Shown here: positions 23,337-32,212 of the stretch, in pieces
Position numbering within the stretch: the first letter of the stretch is position 1
Layout of the letters: every line of letters begins with the position of its first letter
Program-made: the position numbers and the translations under genes
Assembly (NCBI RefSeq): GCF_018373335.1
Contig: NZ_JAHAHH010000003.1
Coordinates: 1-48,845, forward strand
DNA length: 48,845 nucleotides
Origin: Negativicoccus succinicivorans
GTDB lineage: Bacteria; Bacillota; Negativicutes; Veillonellales; Negativicoccaceae
Direction of reading: 5' to 3'
The notes under the pieces: generated by a model
The model's database searches: none
Told to the model about the DNA's origin: nothing
What the model saw: the letters and a program-made list of their open reading frames with translations, nothing else

Positions 23337-24299
23337 TTACAGTTTAATGCTCATGCCGCGGTTACCGAATTTATGAATGGTGTCGACAAAACGAACGGTG
23401 CCCGTCTTGTAGCGCATCACGACGGTCTGTGTACGCGCGCCGCCGCCGAAATACTGAATACCGCGCAACGTATTGCCCGGTGTAATCGCGGTAGCGGAGA
23501 AAATGCAGTCGTCGCCTTTCACAAGGTCATCAATAGTAAATATCTGATGAATATCCGCGACGCCCATTTCTTTGGCGCGACGTACTTCTTCATCGCTGTG
23601 CGGCACCAAACGTCCCTGCATATCGCCGCCAAGGCATTTCAAAGCGGCCGCGGCCAAAACGCCTTCCGGCGCGCCGCCGGTACCGATGAGCATATGCACA
23701 CCCGAACCTTCAATGCCGACCTCGATCGCCGGCGTGACATCGCCGTCCGTGATCAAACGAATTCGCGCGCCCGCTTCACGGCAATCACGAATGATATCGG
23801 CATGCCGTTCCCGATCCAAGATGACGACGCTCAAGTCATCGACCGAGCGTTCCATCGCTTCCGCAACCCGGCGCAGATTTTCTTTGACCGGCGCGTTGAT
23901 ATCAATGCGTCCGGCCGCACGCGGTCCGACCGCGATTTTTTCCATGTACATATCCGGAGCGTGCAAAAGGCAACCGCGCGGAGCAATCGCGAGTACCGCA
24001 ATGGCGCCGTTTTGTCCTTTGGCGACCAGGTTGGTACCTTCGAGCGGATCGACCGCGATATCCACCGCGTCACCGCCGAGGCCTACCTTTTCACCGATGT
24101 AAAGCATCGGCGCTTCGTCCATTTCCCCTTCGCCGATTACGACTTCACCGTCGATGTGCACCTTTTCAAATTCGCTGCGCATACCGTCAACAGCGAGCTG
24201 ATCGGCGCCGATCTTATCGCCGCGACCGACCAGGCGTCCGCATTTGATCGCCGCCGCCTCGGTCACCCGTACAAATTCCAATGTCAAAATCCTGTCCAT
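23337..24299 (-). CDS. glpX: Fructose-1,6-bisphosphatase, class II
   Basis: A gluconeogenic phosphatase producing fructose 6-phosphate. It has 320 residues with the metal-binding GEGEMDEAPML (57-66) and DPLEGTNL (84-91), and a later GTGGAPEGVLAAAAL phosphate loop. It lies 12 bases after the aldolase gene. Both act on fructose 6-phosphate, so the unit looks like a sugar-phosphate interconversion module. The YvcK protein encoded at 37756-39096 is also tied to gluconeogenic growth in B. subtilis, although not linked here. Confidence 0.95.
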   Translation of the reverse strand: MDRILTLEFVRVTEAAAIKCGRLVGRGDKIGADQLAVDGMRSEFEKVHIDGEVVIGEGEMDEAPMLYIGEKVGLGGDAVDIAVDPLEGTNLVAKGQNGAIAVLAIAPRGCLLHAPDMYMEKIAVGPRAAGRIDINAPVKENLRRVAEAMERSVDDLSVVILDRERHADIIRDCREAGARIRLITDGDVTPAIEVGIEGSGVHMLIGTGGAPEGVLAAAALKCLGGDMQGRLVPHSDEEVRRAKEMGVADIHQIFTIDDLVKGDDCIFSATAITPGNTLRGIQYFGGGARTQTVVMRYKTGTVRFVDTIHKFGNRGMSIKL

Positions 24300-24311
24300 T
24301 ACTTGCGCCTC

Positions 24312-24965
24312 CTACTTTGTCTTTTGTGTCACTTGCCGCCAGTCTTCCGCAAAACGCTCGATCCCAGTTTTCGTCAGCGGGTGCTCGAGCGCCGCCAGAA
24401 GCACTTTATACGGGACCGTCGCGATGTGCGCTCCCGCCAGAGCGGCTTCGGTAATATCGAGCGGGCGTCGGATGCTCGCTGCGATAATTTCCGTTGCAAT
24501 ATGATGTTCTTTGAAAATCGTCGCAATCGTGCGCACGAGATCTGACCCGTTCGAGCCGATATCATCCAGCCGTCCGATGAAGGGACTGACAAACGCAGCG
24601 CCCGCACGCGCCGCTAAAAGCGCCTGGCTCGCGTTAAAAATCAACGTGACATTGACTTTGACGCTTTCGTCAGCCAATACGCGTGTGGCCGCCAAACCTT
24701 CCGCGGTAAGCGGTACCTTGACCGTTACTTGCGGCGCCACTTTCGCCCATTCGCGACCTTCGCGCACCATGCCGTCCGCGTCTTCCGCCAATACTTCCGC
24801 GCTGATCGGACCGTTCACAAAAGAAGCTATTTCCTGGATAACTTCTTTGGGGTCCTGGCCCGCTTTTGCCATCAGCGACGGGTTCGTCGTTACGCCGGCC
24901 ACCACTCCCAGGCGGTGCGCCGCGCGAATTTCATCCACAATCGCCGTATCAATAAAAAATTTCAT
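24312..24965 (-). CDS. Fructose-6-phosphate aldolase / transaldolase-like protein
   Basis: A 217-residue member of the short MipB/TalC transaldolase group. D6 (FIDTA), GVTTNPSL at 24-31, the Schiff-base lysine K83 (TVKVPLT) and the SPFIGRLDD phosphate-binding region are present. Enzymes of this size act either as transaldolase (sedoheptulose 7-phosphate plus glyceraldehyde 3-phosphate) or as fructose-6-phosphate aldolase, and sequence reading alone does not settle which. The ATG at 24965 has a better-placed ribosome site (AAGGGTGA) than the GTG at 24974. It lies between a 44-residue membrane peptide gene and glpX. Confidence 0.93.
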   Translation of the reverse strand: MKFFIDTAIVDEIRAAHRLGVVAGVTTNPSLMAKAGQDPKEVIQEIASFVNGPISAEVLAEDADGMVREGREWAKVAPQVTVKVPLTAEGLAATRVLADESVKVNVTLIFNASQALLAARAGAAFVSPFIGRLDDIGSNGSDLVRTIATIFKEHHIATEIIAASIRRPLDITEAALAGAHIATVPYKVLLAALEHPLTKTGIERFAEDWRQVTQKTK

Positions 24966-25016
24966 TCCGTTCACCCTTCATCACAATCGATATTTATTGT
25001 AGCACAAACGACATCA

Positions 25017-25151
25017 TTACGCTTTGTCACAGTTCTCCTGCGAGCATTTTTTTCGGCTCGCCAAATATTTCCAAAAGAAAACCGTCAAAACCGTAATGAA
25101 AATTACCGGCATCAAGAATGCCATGCCGATCAGAAATAAGATTATCCGCAT
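25017..25151 (-). CDS. Small single-span membrane protein, 44 residues
   Basis: A short gene starting at ATG 25151 behind AAGGAGG (spacing about 8) and ending TAA at 25017. It starts MRIILFLIGMAFLMPVIFIT, one hydrophobic span to about residue 27. A basic stretch (KYLASRKK) and a tail with C36 and C41 follow. The ribosome-binding site, clean reading frame and position 51 bases before the aldolase gene support a real gene. Its function is unknown. The topology is probably N-out, C-in by the positive-inside rule. Confidence 0.65.
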   Translation of the reverse strand: MRIILFLIGMAFLMPVIFITVLTVFFWKYLASRKKCSQENCDKA

Positions 25152-25192
25152 AGAAATCGCCTCCTTGACCGTAAGGTCGGTTTGTTATCCTC

Positions 25193-25201
25193 ATTGTAGC
25201 A
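25193..25201 (-). promoter_or_regulatory. Extended -10 promoter of the small ORF / aldolase / glpX unit
   Basis: TGC-TACAAT on the minus strand, without a good -35. It is divergent from the plus-strand promoter at 25224-25252. Confidence 0.5.
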
Positions 25202-25223
25202 CGAAATGAAGCGCGCCGCCGAC

Positions 25224-25252
25224 TTGAAACCGAGTTGTACGCCCGCTACAAT
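25224..25252 (+). promoter_or_regulatory. Promoter of the SGNH hydrolase gene
   Basis: TTGAAA (25224-25229), 17 bases, TACAAT (25247-25252). The predicted start is about 11 bases before the ATG, so the leader is very short and just contains GAGGTG. Confidence 0.7.
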
Positions 25253-25269
25253 GAACGCGAGGTGAAACC

Positions 25270-25839
25270 ATGCATTTACTCGCAGCAGGCGACAGCTTAA
25301 CCTACGGCTTTGACGTGCCGATGCCTTCCCGCTGGCTGACCAAATTGGCCGCGGCGTTACCCGACCTGCAGGTCACCAACTTGGGCATGTGCGGCGCGGG
25401 ACTGGATCAGGTACTGCAACGCGCCGAACGAACGTTGCGCGAACCCGGCGCGTATGATCTGTTGTTTTTAATGGCGGGCAGCAACGATATCATGCAAGAC
25501 GCAGAAAACGAGCAGCCGGTGGATATCCGACCGCTCGTCCGAAAAATCACTGCATTCGCGTCCGCTCATGCCGCATTGCCCATCGTCATCGGCATTCCGC
25601 CGGAGATTACAAAAGAGGCGATCTACACCGGCTGGCAAAGCGCGCCCGCCTTTCCTTACGCGGTCGCCGCGTTCCAAGAATACGGTGATGCGCTCGTGCG
25701 CGCATTTCCGCAGGCGACACTCGATTTTCGCCGTCTTCTTGCCTCCAACGAATACGATGACGGAGTCCATCCGAACATCTACGGCTACGCCAAAATGGCG
25801 AAGCGCGCGCAAACTTATTTTGCCCCTTCCCACTCGTAA
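25270..25839 (+). CDS. SGNH/GDSL-family esterase
   Basis: A 189-residue cytosolic SGNH hydrolase. Block I AAGDSLTYG has nucleophile S9, block III GSND has N72, and block V DDGVHPN has D164 and H167. G43 in MCGAG may complete the oxyanion hole. There is no signal peptide. Family members include thioesterase/lysophospholipase TesA-like enzymes and carbohydrate esterases, and the substrate here is not deducible. The 3' end overlaps that of ksgA by 25 bases in convergent orientation, with no terminator between. Confidence 0.88.
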   Translation: MHLLAAGDSLTYGFDVPMPSRWLTKLAAALPDLQVTNLGMCGAGLDQVLQRAERTLREPGAYDLLFLMAGSNDIMQDAENEQPVDIRPLVRKITAFASAHAALPIVIGIPPEITKEAIYTGWQSAPAFPYAVAAFQEYGDALVRAFPQATLDFRRLLASNEYDDGVHPNIYGYAKMAKRAQTYFAPSHS

Positions 25840-26672
25840 AGCACGTTGGCCAGGCGCGCGAATTCTTCCAAACTGAATGTTTCGCCGCGGCGACCGCCGT
25901 CGATCTCCGCCCGCGCCAACAACGCATCTGCCGTCGCTGACTCATAGCCGGCGGCTTTTATATTATTACGAAACGTTTTGCGGCGTTGCGCGAAGGCGAT
26001 TTTCACCAGACGGAAAAGTAATTTTTCATCCCGCACGTCCACCGGCGGTTGCTTGCGCGGAATAAACTCCACGACGCTTGAGACGACATTCGGCGCCGGC
26101 CAAAACGATTCCGGTTCGACATCGAAAAGCACGTGCGCTTCCGTGTAGTACTGCACCGCGAGCGTGATCGCGCCGTACGCTTTCGTACCGGGGCTTGCCG
26201 CCAAACGTTCCGCCACTTCGCGCTGCATCATCAGCACCAGACGCACCAGCGGCAACTTCTGCTCCAAAAGGTACATCAGAATCGGCGTCGTAATATAGTA
26301 CGGCAAGTTGGCCGCGACGGTAAAAGGTTCATCCCCCATCAGCGCGCGCACGTCCGTTTTCAAAATATCTCCCAGGACAATTCGCACATTCGGATACGCC
26401 GCGAGCGTTTCCGCCAAAATTTCCGGCAGTTTCGGATCCAATTCCACCGCCGTGACCTGCGCTCCCGTGCGCGCCAATCCCTGCGTCAGCGTGCCGATGC
26501 CGGGACCGATCTCCAAAACACGGTCATCGGGTCCGAGTTCCGCCGCGTCGACAATGTCTTCAACAACCTCGGGACGAATCAGAAAATTCTGTCCCCATTT
26601 TTTTTGCATGCGTAAACCGAAATGCTCGGTCAGGCGACGAACCGTTCCTTTGCGTGCGAGTTCATATTCCAT
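25815..26672 (-). CDS. rsmA: 16S rRNA (adenine1518/1519-N6) dimethyltransferase
   Basis: KsgA/RsmA dimethylates two adjacent adenines near the 3' end of 16S rRNA. With the ATG at 26672 it has 285 residues. The SAM motif LEIGPGIGTLT lies at 53-63 and the catalytic NLPY at 122-125; a C-terminal helical domain follows. The start is chosen because GGGAGGAG lies seven bases upstream; an in-frame start at 26711 would add 13 unlikely residues. The gene overlaps the end of rnmV by 11 bases, and the rnmV-ksgA order is standard in Firmicutes. Confidence 0.96.
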   Translation of the reverse strand: MEYELARKGTVRRLTEHFGLRMQKKWGQNFLIRPEVVEDIVDAAELGPDDRVLEIGPGIGTLTQGLARTGAQVTAVELDPKLPEILAETLAAYPNVRIVLGDILKTDVRALMGDEPFTVAANLPYYITTPILMYLLEQKLPLVRLVLMMQREVAERLAASPGTKAYGAITLAVQYYTEAHVLFDVEPESFWPAPNVVSSVVEFIPRKQPPVDVRDEKLLFRLVKIAFAQRRKTFRNNIKAAGYESATADALLARAEIDGGRRGETFSLEEFARLANVLYEWEGAK

Positions 26673-27210
26673 CGGTCTGCTCCTCCCGAAGAGCTTGCGC
26701 CCATTCTTCACGGGTGACGCCGTAATGATTCAGACGCACCAAAAAACGTTTGGCATTCGCGTAACCGATGCCGAGCCGCGCGCCGAGACGCGCCCGAAGT
26801 GCGGCCGCATCATGCGTACCCGCCGCGCCCGCCTGCCACAAATCCGCCACCGTAAAATGCGCCTCATTCGTCGGCGCGACGCTGCGCACTTTGCTGAGAG
26901 CGCTGCGAATGGCCTCGGGGCTCGCCTGTTCGATGCCCAAATCATCGTTGGCAATCGCGTCCTCTTTCGGCACGAACGCATGCTTGGCCTCCGGAAAGCG
27001 CTGCGTCAAATAGCGACGAATACGCTCCCCCGCGCCGTCCGGATCGGTGAGAATAATAATTCCGCACCGCCGGTACGCCGCTTCAATATCCGAAAGCGTT
27101 TCCGGGCTCAGGCCAAATCCGTATGTCGGAATGATTTCCGCATCTACCGCCTGACGCACGCGGGCAATATCCGATTTTCCTTCAACAATAATGACTTCTT
27201 TGATTTTCAT
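26662..27210 (-). CDS. rnmV: Ribonuclease M5
   Basis: RNase M5 matures 5S rRNA in Firmicutes using L18 as cofactor. The 182-residue protein has an N-terminal Toprim domain with E10 (IIVEGKSD) and D56-x-D58 (LTDPDGAGE), then a small C-terminal RNA-binding domain. The start at 27210 (MKIKEVIIVEG) matches the family. No Shine-Dalgarno sequence precedes it, and a -10 box lies only 6 bases upstream, so the mRNA may be leaderless. ksgA follows with overlap and would be translated from its own ribosome site. Confidence 0.94.
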   Translation of the reverse strand: MKIKEVIIVEGKSDIARVRQAVDAEIIPTYGFGLSPETLSDIEAAYRRCGIIILTDPDGAGERIRRYLTQRFPEAKHAFVPKEDAIANDDLGIEQASPEAIRSALSKVRSVAPTNEAHFTVADLWQAGAAGTHDAAALRARLGARLGIGYANAKRFLVRLNHYGVTREEWAQALREEQTDGI

Positions 27211-27216
27211 AATAAA

Positions 27217-27245
27217 AGTGTAGCATAGCGCGCGGAAAAATTAAA
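27217..27245 (-). promoter_or_regulatory. Promoter abutting rnmV
   Basis: TTTAAT (27240-27245), 17 bases, TACACT (27217-27222), with TGC extending the -10. Transcription starting about 7 bases downstream of the -10 would begin at the rnmV ATG itself. Confidence 0.55.
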
Positions 27246-27293
27246 CGTGTACGACACGTATTGCGACTTTTTACCACGCCATATCCTTTCCAC

Positions 27294-27323
27294 AAAAAAA
27301 TCCCGTCAGTCGACGGGATTTTT
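27294..27323 (-). terminator. Terminator of the pyr operon
   Basis: AAAAATCCCGTC (27296-27307) / GACGGGATTTTT (27312-27323) with loop AGTC and a T run on the minus strand. It begins at the pyrD stop codon. Confidence 0.9.
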
Positions 27324-28249
27324 CAGCTTTCACCCGGAATACGCAACGTGCCGACGATTTCCGAAATATCTTTGACACCTTCCGCATCACACCAGGCGGC
27401 CATTTCGCCCGCGATTTTTACGCAGGCTGACGGATCGCGCATCGTCGCCGTGCCGACGGAAACGCAGTCCGCGCCGACCATCATGAATTCGATGGCGTCC
27501 AACCCGGTCATGATCCCGCCCAAACCGCAAATCGGAATATGGACCGTTTGCGCGACTTCCCAGACCAAACGCAAGGCCATCGGCTTAACGCACGGGCCGG
27601 AAAGTCCGCCGGTGACGTTGCCCAGCAGCGGCCGCCGCGTTTTCGCATCAATCGCCAGACCCATAAAAGTATTGACCAGCGATACCGCATCCGCGCCCGC
27701 TTCTTCCACGGCGCTCGCGATGACGCGGATATCCGTCACATTCGGGCTCAACTTCACGACGACAGGAAGCCGCGTGTGTTCTTTGACCGCGCGCGTCACT
27801 TCCGCCGCCGCGTGCGGATCAACACCGAAACTCATCCCGCCCTTTTTGACATTCGGGCAGGAAATATTCACTTCCAGAAAATCGACCGGCTCATCATTCA
27901 GACGTTCCGCCATGTACGCGTAATCCGCCACCGTATTGCCGGAAATATTCGCCATCACGCGAATGGACGACGCGGCGTGAATCTGCGGCAAAATATCCGT
28001 GCAAAACGCTTCTACGCCGGGATTTTCCAAACCTATGCAATTTAAAATTCCGGCCGGCGTTTCGGCAATCCGCACACCCGCATTGCCGCGTCGCGGTTCC
28101 CGTGTCAGTCCCTTGACCGATACGGCGCCGACCTGATCCAAGTCAAGATAGGGCGTATATTCGAGTCCGAATCCGAACGTGCCCGAGGCGGCGATAATCG
28201 GCGTCGCCATCGTGACCCCGCAAAAATTGACGGCTATATTCGCGCTCAC
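27323..28249 (-). CDS. pyrD: Dihydroorotate dehydrogenase B, catalytic subunit
   Basis: An FMN enzyme oxidising dihydroorotate to orotate, class 1B, which passes electrons to PyrK and NAD+. It has 308 residues with the catalytic C131 in NISCPNVKKGG, the KLSPNVTD strand and the C-terminal FMN phosphate site GLGGIMTG and GADCVSVGTA. Class 1B is also indicated by the neighbouring pyrK, whose stop overlaps the pyrD start as ATGA. It is the last gene of the operon, and the terminator touches its stop. Confidence 0.96.
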   Translation of the reverse strand: MSANIAVNFCGVTMATPIIAASGTFGFGLEYTPYLDLDQVGAVSVKGLTREPRRGNAGVRIAETPAGILNCIGLENPGVEAFCTDILPQIHAASSIRVMANISGNTVADYAYMAERLNDEPVDFLEVNISCPNVKKGGMSFGVDPHAAAEVTRAVKEHTRLPVVVKLSPNVTDIRVIASAVEEAGADAVSLVNTFMGLAIDAKTRRPLLGNVTGGLSGPCVKPMALRLVWEVAQTVHIPICGLGGIMTGLDAIEFMMVGADCVSVGTATMRDPSACVKIAGEMAAWCDAEGVKDISEIVGTLRIPGES

Positions 28250-29007
28250 AGGATCACCTCCCGGCTGTCAAAAACAGGACCTTCCTGACATACTTTCGCA
28301 TGCGTTCTGTCCTTACGATCGCACACGCAGGCGTAGCAGCCGCCGGTGCCGCAACCCATCCGTCGTTCGAACGAAACTTCGCAAGGCACACCGGCCGCAT
28401 ACGCCGCGGCGGCGACTTTACTCATCAAAATGGTCGGCCCGCAGCAAAGCACCCGATCAAACTCGCCGGATGCGAGCAATGCCGGCACAAGATCCACCGC
28501 ATAACCGTGATGGCCGACCGAACCGTCGTCCGTAGTCAGTAACAAATCATTGATCGTATCGGGAAAATAGTCCTGCCAAAACAGTTCTTCCCGACTGCGA
28601 CCGCCGATGATGACGGTAGCGGTTCCCGCCGCCGCCTGTTGCGCGGCGAAAAGAATCGGAGCGATCCCCACCCCGCCGCCGACCATCAACATTTTTCCGT
28701 CCAGCGTAAATGTCGTGCCGCGCGGACCGAGCGCATCGATTTCATCGCCCGCGCGCATCCGCGTCATCAACTCCGTGCCGCGGCCGACAACGCGATAGAC
28801 CATTTCGACCAGTCCGTTTTCGCGATCGACGCGCGACGGCGAAAACGGACGCCGCAGCAACGGATCCCAGCCGCGCGCCGTGCGCACGTGTAAAAACTGA
28901 CCCGGCCGTGTCGTCTGCGCCAAACGCGGCAGCTCCGCCACCAGCCGATACATATCGGCAGAAACGCGTTCATTCGTCCGAATCGGTCCGACTTCAAGCG
29001 CGTTCAT
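28246..29007 (-). CDS. pyrK: Dihydroorotate dehydrogenase B, electron-transfer subunit
   Basis: PyrK carries FAD and a [2Fe-2S] cluster and links PyrD to NAD+. With the ATG at 29007 it has 253 residues. The FAD-binding RRPFS is at 52-56, GGGVGIAP at 110-117, and the cluster cysteines are C219, C224, C227 and C240 (MGCGTGGCYACVCD). The start follows AAAAGGAG; the open frame extends further inside carB but without support. It overlaps the carB end by 14 bases and the pyrD start by 4. Confidence 0.95.
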   Translation of the reverse strand: MNALEVGPIRTNERVSADMYRLVAELPRLAQTTRPGQFLHVRTARGWDPLLRRPFSPSRVDRENGLVEMVYRVVGRGTELMTRMRAGDEIDALGPRGTTFTLDGKMLMVGGGVGIAPILFAAQQAAAGTATVIIGGRSREELFWQDYFPDTINDLLLTTDDGSVGHHGYAVDLVPALLASGEFDRVLCCGPTILMSKVAAAAYAAGVPCEVSFERRMGCGTGGCYACVCDRKDRTHAKVCQEGPVFDSREVIL

Positions 29008-32000
29008 GACGCCGCTCCTTTTGGTAGTCCTGAATGGCTTTGACGCTCGGCAAATCATTGTTTTTCCGTTCGCGCAACACGCGCACTACTTCGCGCATCG
29101 TGTCGAGCGAGGTCACGCAGGGAATACCGAGTTCGACGGCCATTCGACGCAGACGGAAACCTTCGCGTTCCGGACGTTTGCCGTACGTGATTGTATTGAC
29201 CACCATGTCGACGGAACCGTCACGCAATAATGTCGCGCAAGTGACGTCGCCGCCTTCATGCATTTTATTGACGATTTGTACGGGGATGCCTTTTTCTTCC
29301 AAGTAGCTGCCCGTGCCGTGCGTAGCCATAATGTGGTACCCGTGTTCGACAAACTCCGCAGCGAGTTGCGCGGTTTCCTCTTTATCGCGGTCGCTGACCG
29401 TAATCAGCACGTTGCCGCCGTCGGGAATGCCCATGTACGCGCCGACGATCGCGCGATACAACGCGTCGGAATACGTTTTGCCGATTCCCATGACTTCACC
29501 GGTCGATTTCATTTCCGGTCCGAGCGCGATTTCTACCAGACCAAGTTTAGCGAACGAGAATACCGGCGCTTTGGCCGCTACATAATCGGGCGTCGGCGCC
29601 AGCCCCGGCGTGATGCCGAGTTCAGGCAAGGTCTTGCCGACACAAATACCGGTCGCAAGCGCGATCAGGTTGTAACCCGTCACTTTACTCATGAAGGGCA
29701 CCGTGCGGCTTGAGCGCGGATTGACTTCGATCACGTACAATTTCCCGCCGGCAATGATGTATTGGATATTGACAATGCCGCGAATGTCCAACGCGCGCGC
29801 AATGCGTTCCGTATGTTCGACCACTTCATCGATTTTGGCCTGATCAATATGTTGCGGAGGGAATACGGCGATGCTGTCGCCCGAGTGAACGCCCGCGCGT
29901 TCGATCTGTTCCATGATGCCCGGGATAAAGACGTTTTCACCATCGCACAACGCATCGACTTCGAGTTCGCGGCCGACGAGGTATTCATCAATCAAAACCG
30001 GATGCTCGGACGATGCGACTACGGCTTCCCGCAGGTAGGTATCGAGTTCGCGCGGTTGGTAAACGATCTGCATCGCGCGTCCGCCGAGCACATAACTCGG
30101 CCGTACGATCAGCGGATATTTCAATTTTTTGGTGGCTTCGTGCGCTTCCGCAAGCGATGTCACCATACAACCGCGCGGACGTTCGATGTGGAGCGATTCG
30201 AGCAATGCGTCGAAGCGTTTGCGGTCTTCCGCCAGATCTACGCCGTCAACATCGGTCCCCAACAAAGGCGCGTTGTGCGCCGCGAGTTTCCCCGCCAAAT
30301 TAATCGCGGTCTGCCCGCCAAACTGAGTAATAACGCCTTGCGGCTGTTCTTTTTCAATAATCTGGCAAACGTCCTCCGGCACCAGCGGTTCAAAATACAG
30401 AGCGTCGGACATATCAAAGTCGGTGGAAACCGTTTCCGGGTTATTGTTGACCATGATGGAACGATAACCGTACCGTTTCAACGCACGAATCGCCTGCACG
30501 GAGCAGTAGTCGAATTCCACGCCCTGACCGATGCGGATAGGACCCGAACCGAGAACCATGACGCTGTGTTCCTGCGGAGTGACTTCATCGGCCACGCCGT
30601 ACGCCGAGTAGTAGTACGGCGATGCCGCATCAAATTCCGCCGCGCAGGTATCGACCATGCGATACGAGGCGGTAATATGTTTCTGTTTGCGCAACGCGGC
30701 TACTTCGCTTTCTTCCACATGCGTCAGTTGCGCGATGCGGTGATCCGAAAAGCCGAGGTACTTCGCTAATTCCACATATTCCTGCGTCAAGCCTTCGTTC
30801 ATCAGCTTGCGTTCGCAGTTGACGATGCGCTGGATCTGCGTGATAAAGAACGGGTCAATCTTGGTCGTGTGGTAAATTTCCTGCACGTCAAACCCACGCC
30901 GCAACGCTTCGGCAATGACGAAAAGCCGTTCATCGTCCACGCGCCGTAAAAGCATTTTGATATCGTAGTGGGACAAGTGTTCCAACTTCGGCAAATAGAG
31001 CGAATCCGTGCCGGTTTCGAGCGATCTCACCGCTTTCTGCAGACCGGCGGGGACATTCGTCGCCAACGCCATGACTTCGCCGGTCGCTTTCATCTGCGTA
31101 CCGAGTTCGCGATCCGCCAGATTGAATTTTTCAAACGGCCAGCGCGGAATTTTAATGACGATGTAGTCGAGCGTCGGTTCAAACGCCGCTTTCGTCTTGC
31201 CGGTAACGGCGTTTTCGATTTCACCGAGCGATTTGCCGAGCGCCACTTTCGCCGCCACTTTCGCAATCGGATAACCGGTCGCTTTGGACGCGAGCGCGGA
31301 CGAGCGGCTCATGCGCGGATTGACTTCGATGACATAGTACTGATTCGAATGCGGATCGAGCGCGTACTGAACGTTGCAGCCGCCTTCAATTTCCAAATAC
31401 CGAATAATATCGAGCGACGCCGTGCGCAACATATGATGCTGCTTATCGGTCAGCGTCTGGCTCGGCGCGATGACGATGCTGTCGCCGGTGTGGACCCCGA
31501 CCGGATCAATATTTTCCATATTACAAATAATGATGCAGTTGTCATCGCTGTCACGCATGACTTCATATTCCAATTCTTTCCAGCCGGCGACCGAGCGTTC
31601 CACCAAAATTTGGTGAATCGGGCTCAGCACCAAACCGCGCTGACCGATTTCGCGCATTTCCGTTTCGTTGTGTACGACGCCGCCGCCGGTGCCGCCCAAT
31701 GTAAACGCCGGACGAATAATCAGCGGGTAACCGATCGTTTCCGCAAAAGTCAACGCTTCGTTTAACGTGTTGCAAGTGCGGCTTTCCGGCACAGGTTGAC
31801 CGATTTGCTGCATCGCTTCCTTAAATAATTCGCGGTCCTCCGCCTGCCGGATCGCGTCCATGCGCGTGCCCAAAAGTTCCACGTCGTATTTTTCCAAGAT
31901 GCCCTTGTCGAAAAGTTCCATCGCGAGATTCAAACCGGTTTGACCGCCCAGTGTCGCCAGAATCCCGTCCGGACGTTCCTGCGCGATGACCGATGTGACA

Positions 32001-32212
32001 AAATCGAGCGTCAGCGGTTCGATGTACACGCGATCGGCGATATCCGTATCCGTCATGATCGTCGCCGGGTTGCTGTTGATCAGAACGACTTCACAGCCCT
32101 CTTCTTTTAACGACAGGCAAGCCTGTGTGCCGGCATAGTCGAATTCCGCGGCCTGACCGATGACGATCGGGCCGGAGCCGATCACGAGAACCTTCTTAAT
32201 TTCTTTACTCAT
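28994..32212 (-). CDS. carB: Carbamoyl-phosphate synthase, large subunit
   Basis: It makes carbamoyl phosphate from bicarbonate, ammonia (supplied by CarA) and two ATP. It has 1072 residues with the two ATP-grasp halves, each beginning with a GSGPI(V/R)IGQ motif (KVLVIGSGPIVIGQAAEFDY near the start and VMVLGSGPIRIGQGVEFDY near the middle), and a C-terminal allosteric domain. The ATG at 32212 overlaps the carA stop as ATGA and follows AAAGGAG. Length and repeats are complete. UMP inhibition through the C-terminal domain is likely by family knowledge. Confidence 0.97.
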   Translation of the reverse strand: MSKEIKKVLVIGSGPIVIGQAAEFDYAGTQACLSLKEEGCEVVLINSNPATIMTDTDIADRVYIEPLTLDFVTSVIAQERPDGILATLGGQTGLNLAMELFDKGILEKYDVELLGTRMDAIRQAEDRELFKEAMQQIGQPVPESRTCNTLNEALTFAETIGYPLIIRPAFTLGGTGGGVVHNETEMREIGQRGLVLSPIHQILVERSVAGWKELEYEVMRDSDDNCIIICNMENIDPVGVHTGDSIVIAPSQTLTDKQHHMLRTASLDIIRYLEIEGGCNVQYALDPHSNQYYVIEVNPRMSRSSALASKATGYPIAKVAAKVALGKSLGEIENAVTGKTKAAFEPTLDYIVIKIPRWPFEKFNLADRELGTQMKATGEVMALATNVPAGLQKAVRSLETGTDSLYLPKLEHLSHYDIKMLLRRVDDERLFVIAEALRRGFDVQEIYHTTKIDPFFITQIQRIVNCERKLMNEGLTQEYVELAKYLGFSDHRIAQLTHVEESEVAALRKQKHITASYRMVDTCAAEFDAASPYYYSAYGVADEVTPQEHSVMVLGSGPIRIGQGVEFDYCSVQAIRALKRYGYRSIMVNNNPETVSTDFDMSDALYFEPLVPEDVCQIIEKEQPQGVITQFGGQTAINLAGKLAAHNAPLLGTDVDGVDLAEDRKRFDALLESLHIERPRGCMVTSLAEAHEATKKLKYPLIVRPSYVLGGRAMQIVYQPRELDTYLREAVVASSEHPVLIDEYLVGRELEVDALCDGENVFIPGIMEQIERAGVHSGDSIAVFPPQHIDQAKIDEVVEHTERIARALDIRGIVNIQYIIAGGKLYVIEVNPRSSRTVPFMSKVTGYNLIALATGICVGKTLPELGITPGLAPTPDYVAAKAPVFSFAKLGLVEIALGPEMKSTGEVMGIGKTYSDALYRAIVGAYMGIPDGGNVLITVSDRDKEETAQLAAEFVEHGYHIMATHGTGSYLEEKGIPVQIVNKMHEGGDVTCATLLRDGSVDMVVNTITYGKRPEREGFRLRRMAVELGIPCVTSLDTMREVVRVLRERKNNDLPSVKAIQDYQKERRHERA

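Noticed and set aside
23373..24545. 390-codon plus-strand frame opposite glpX and the aldolase gene
   Set aside because: Antisense shadow with no start signal and no recognisable domain.
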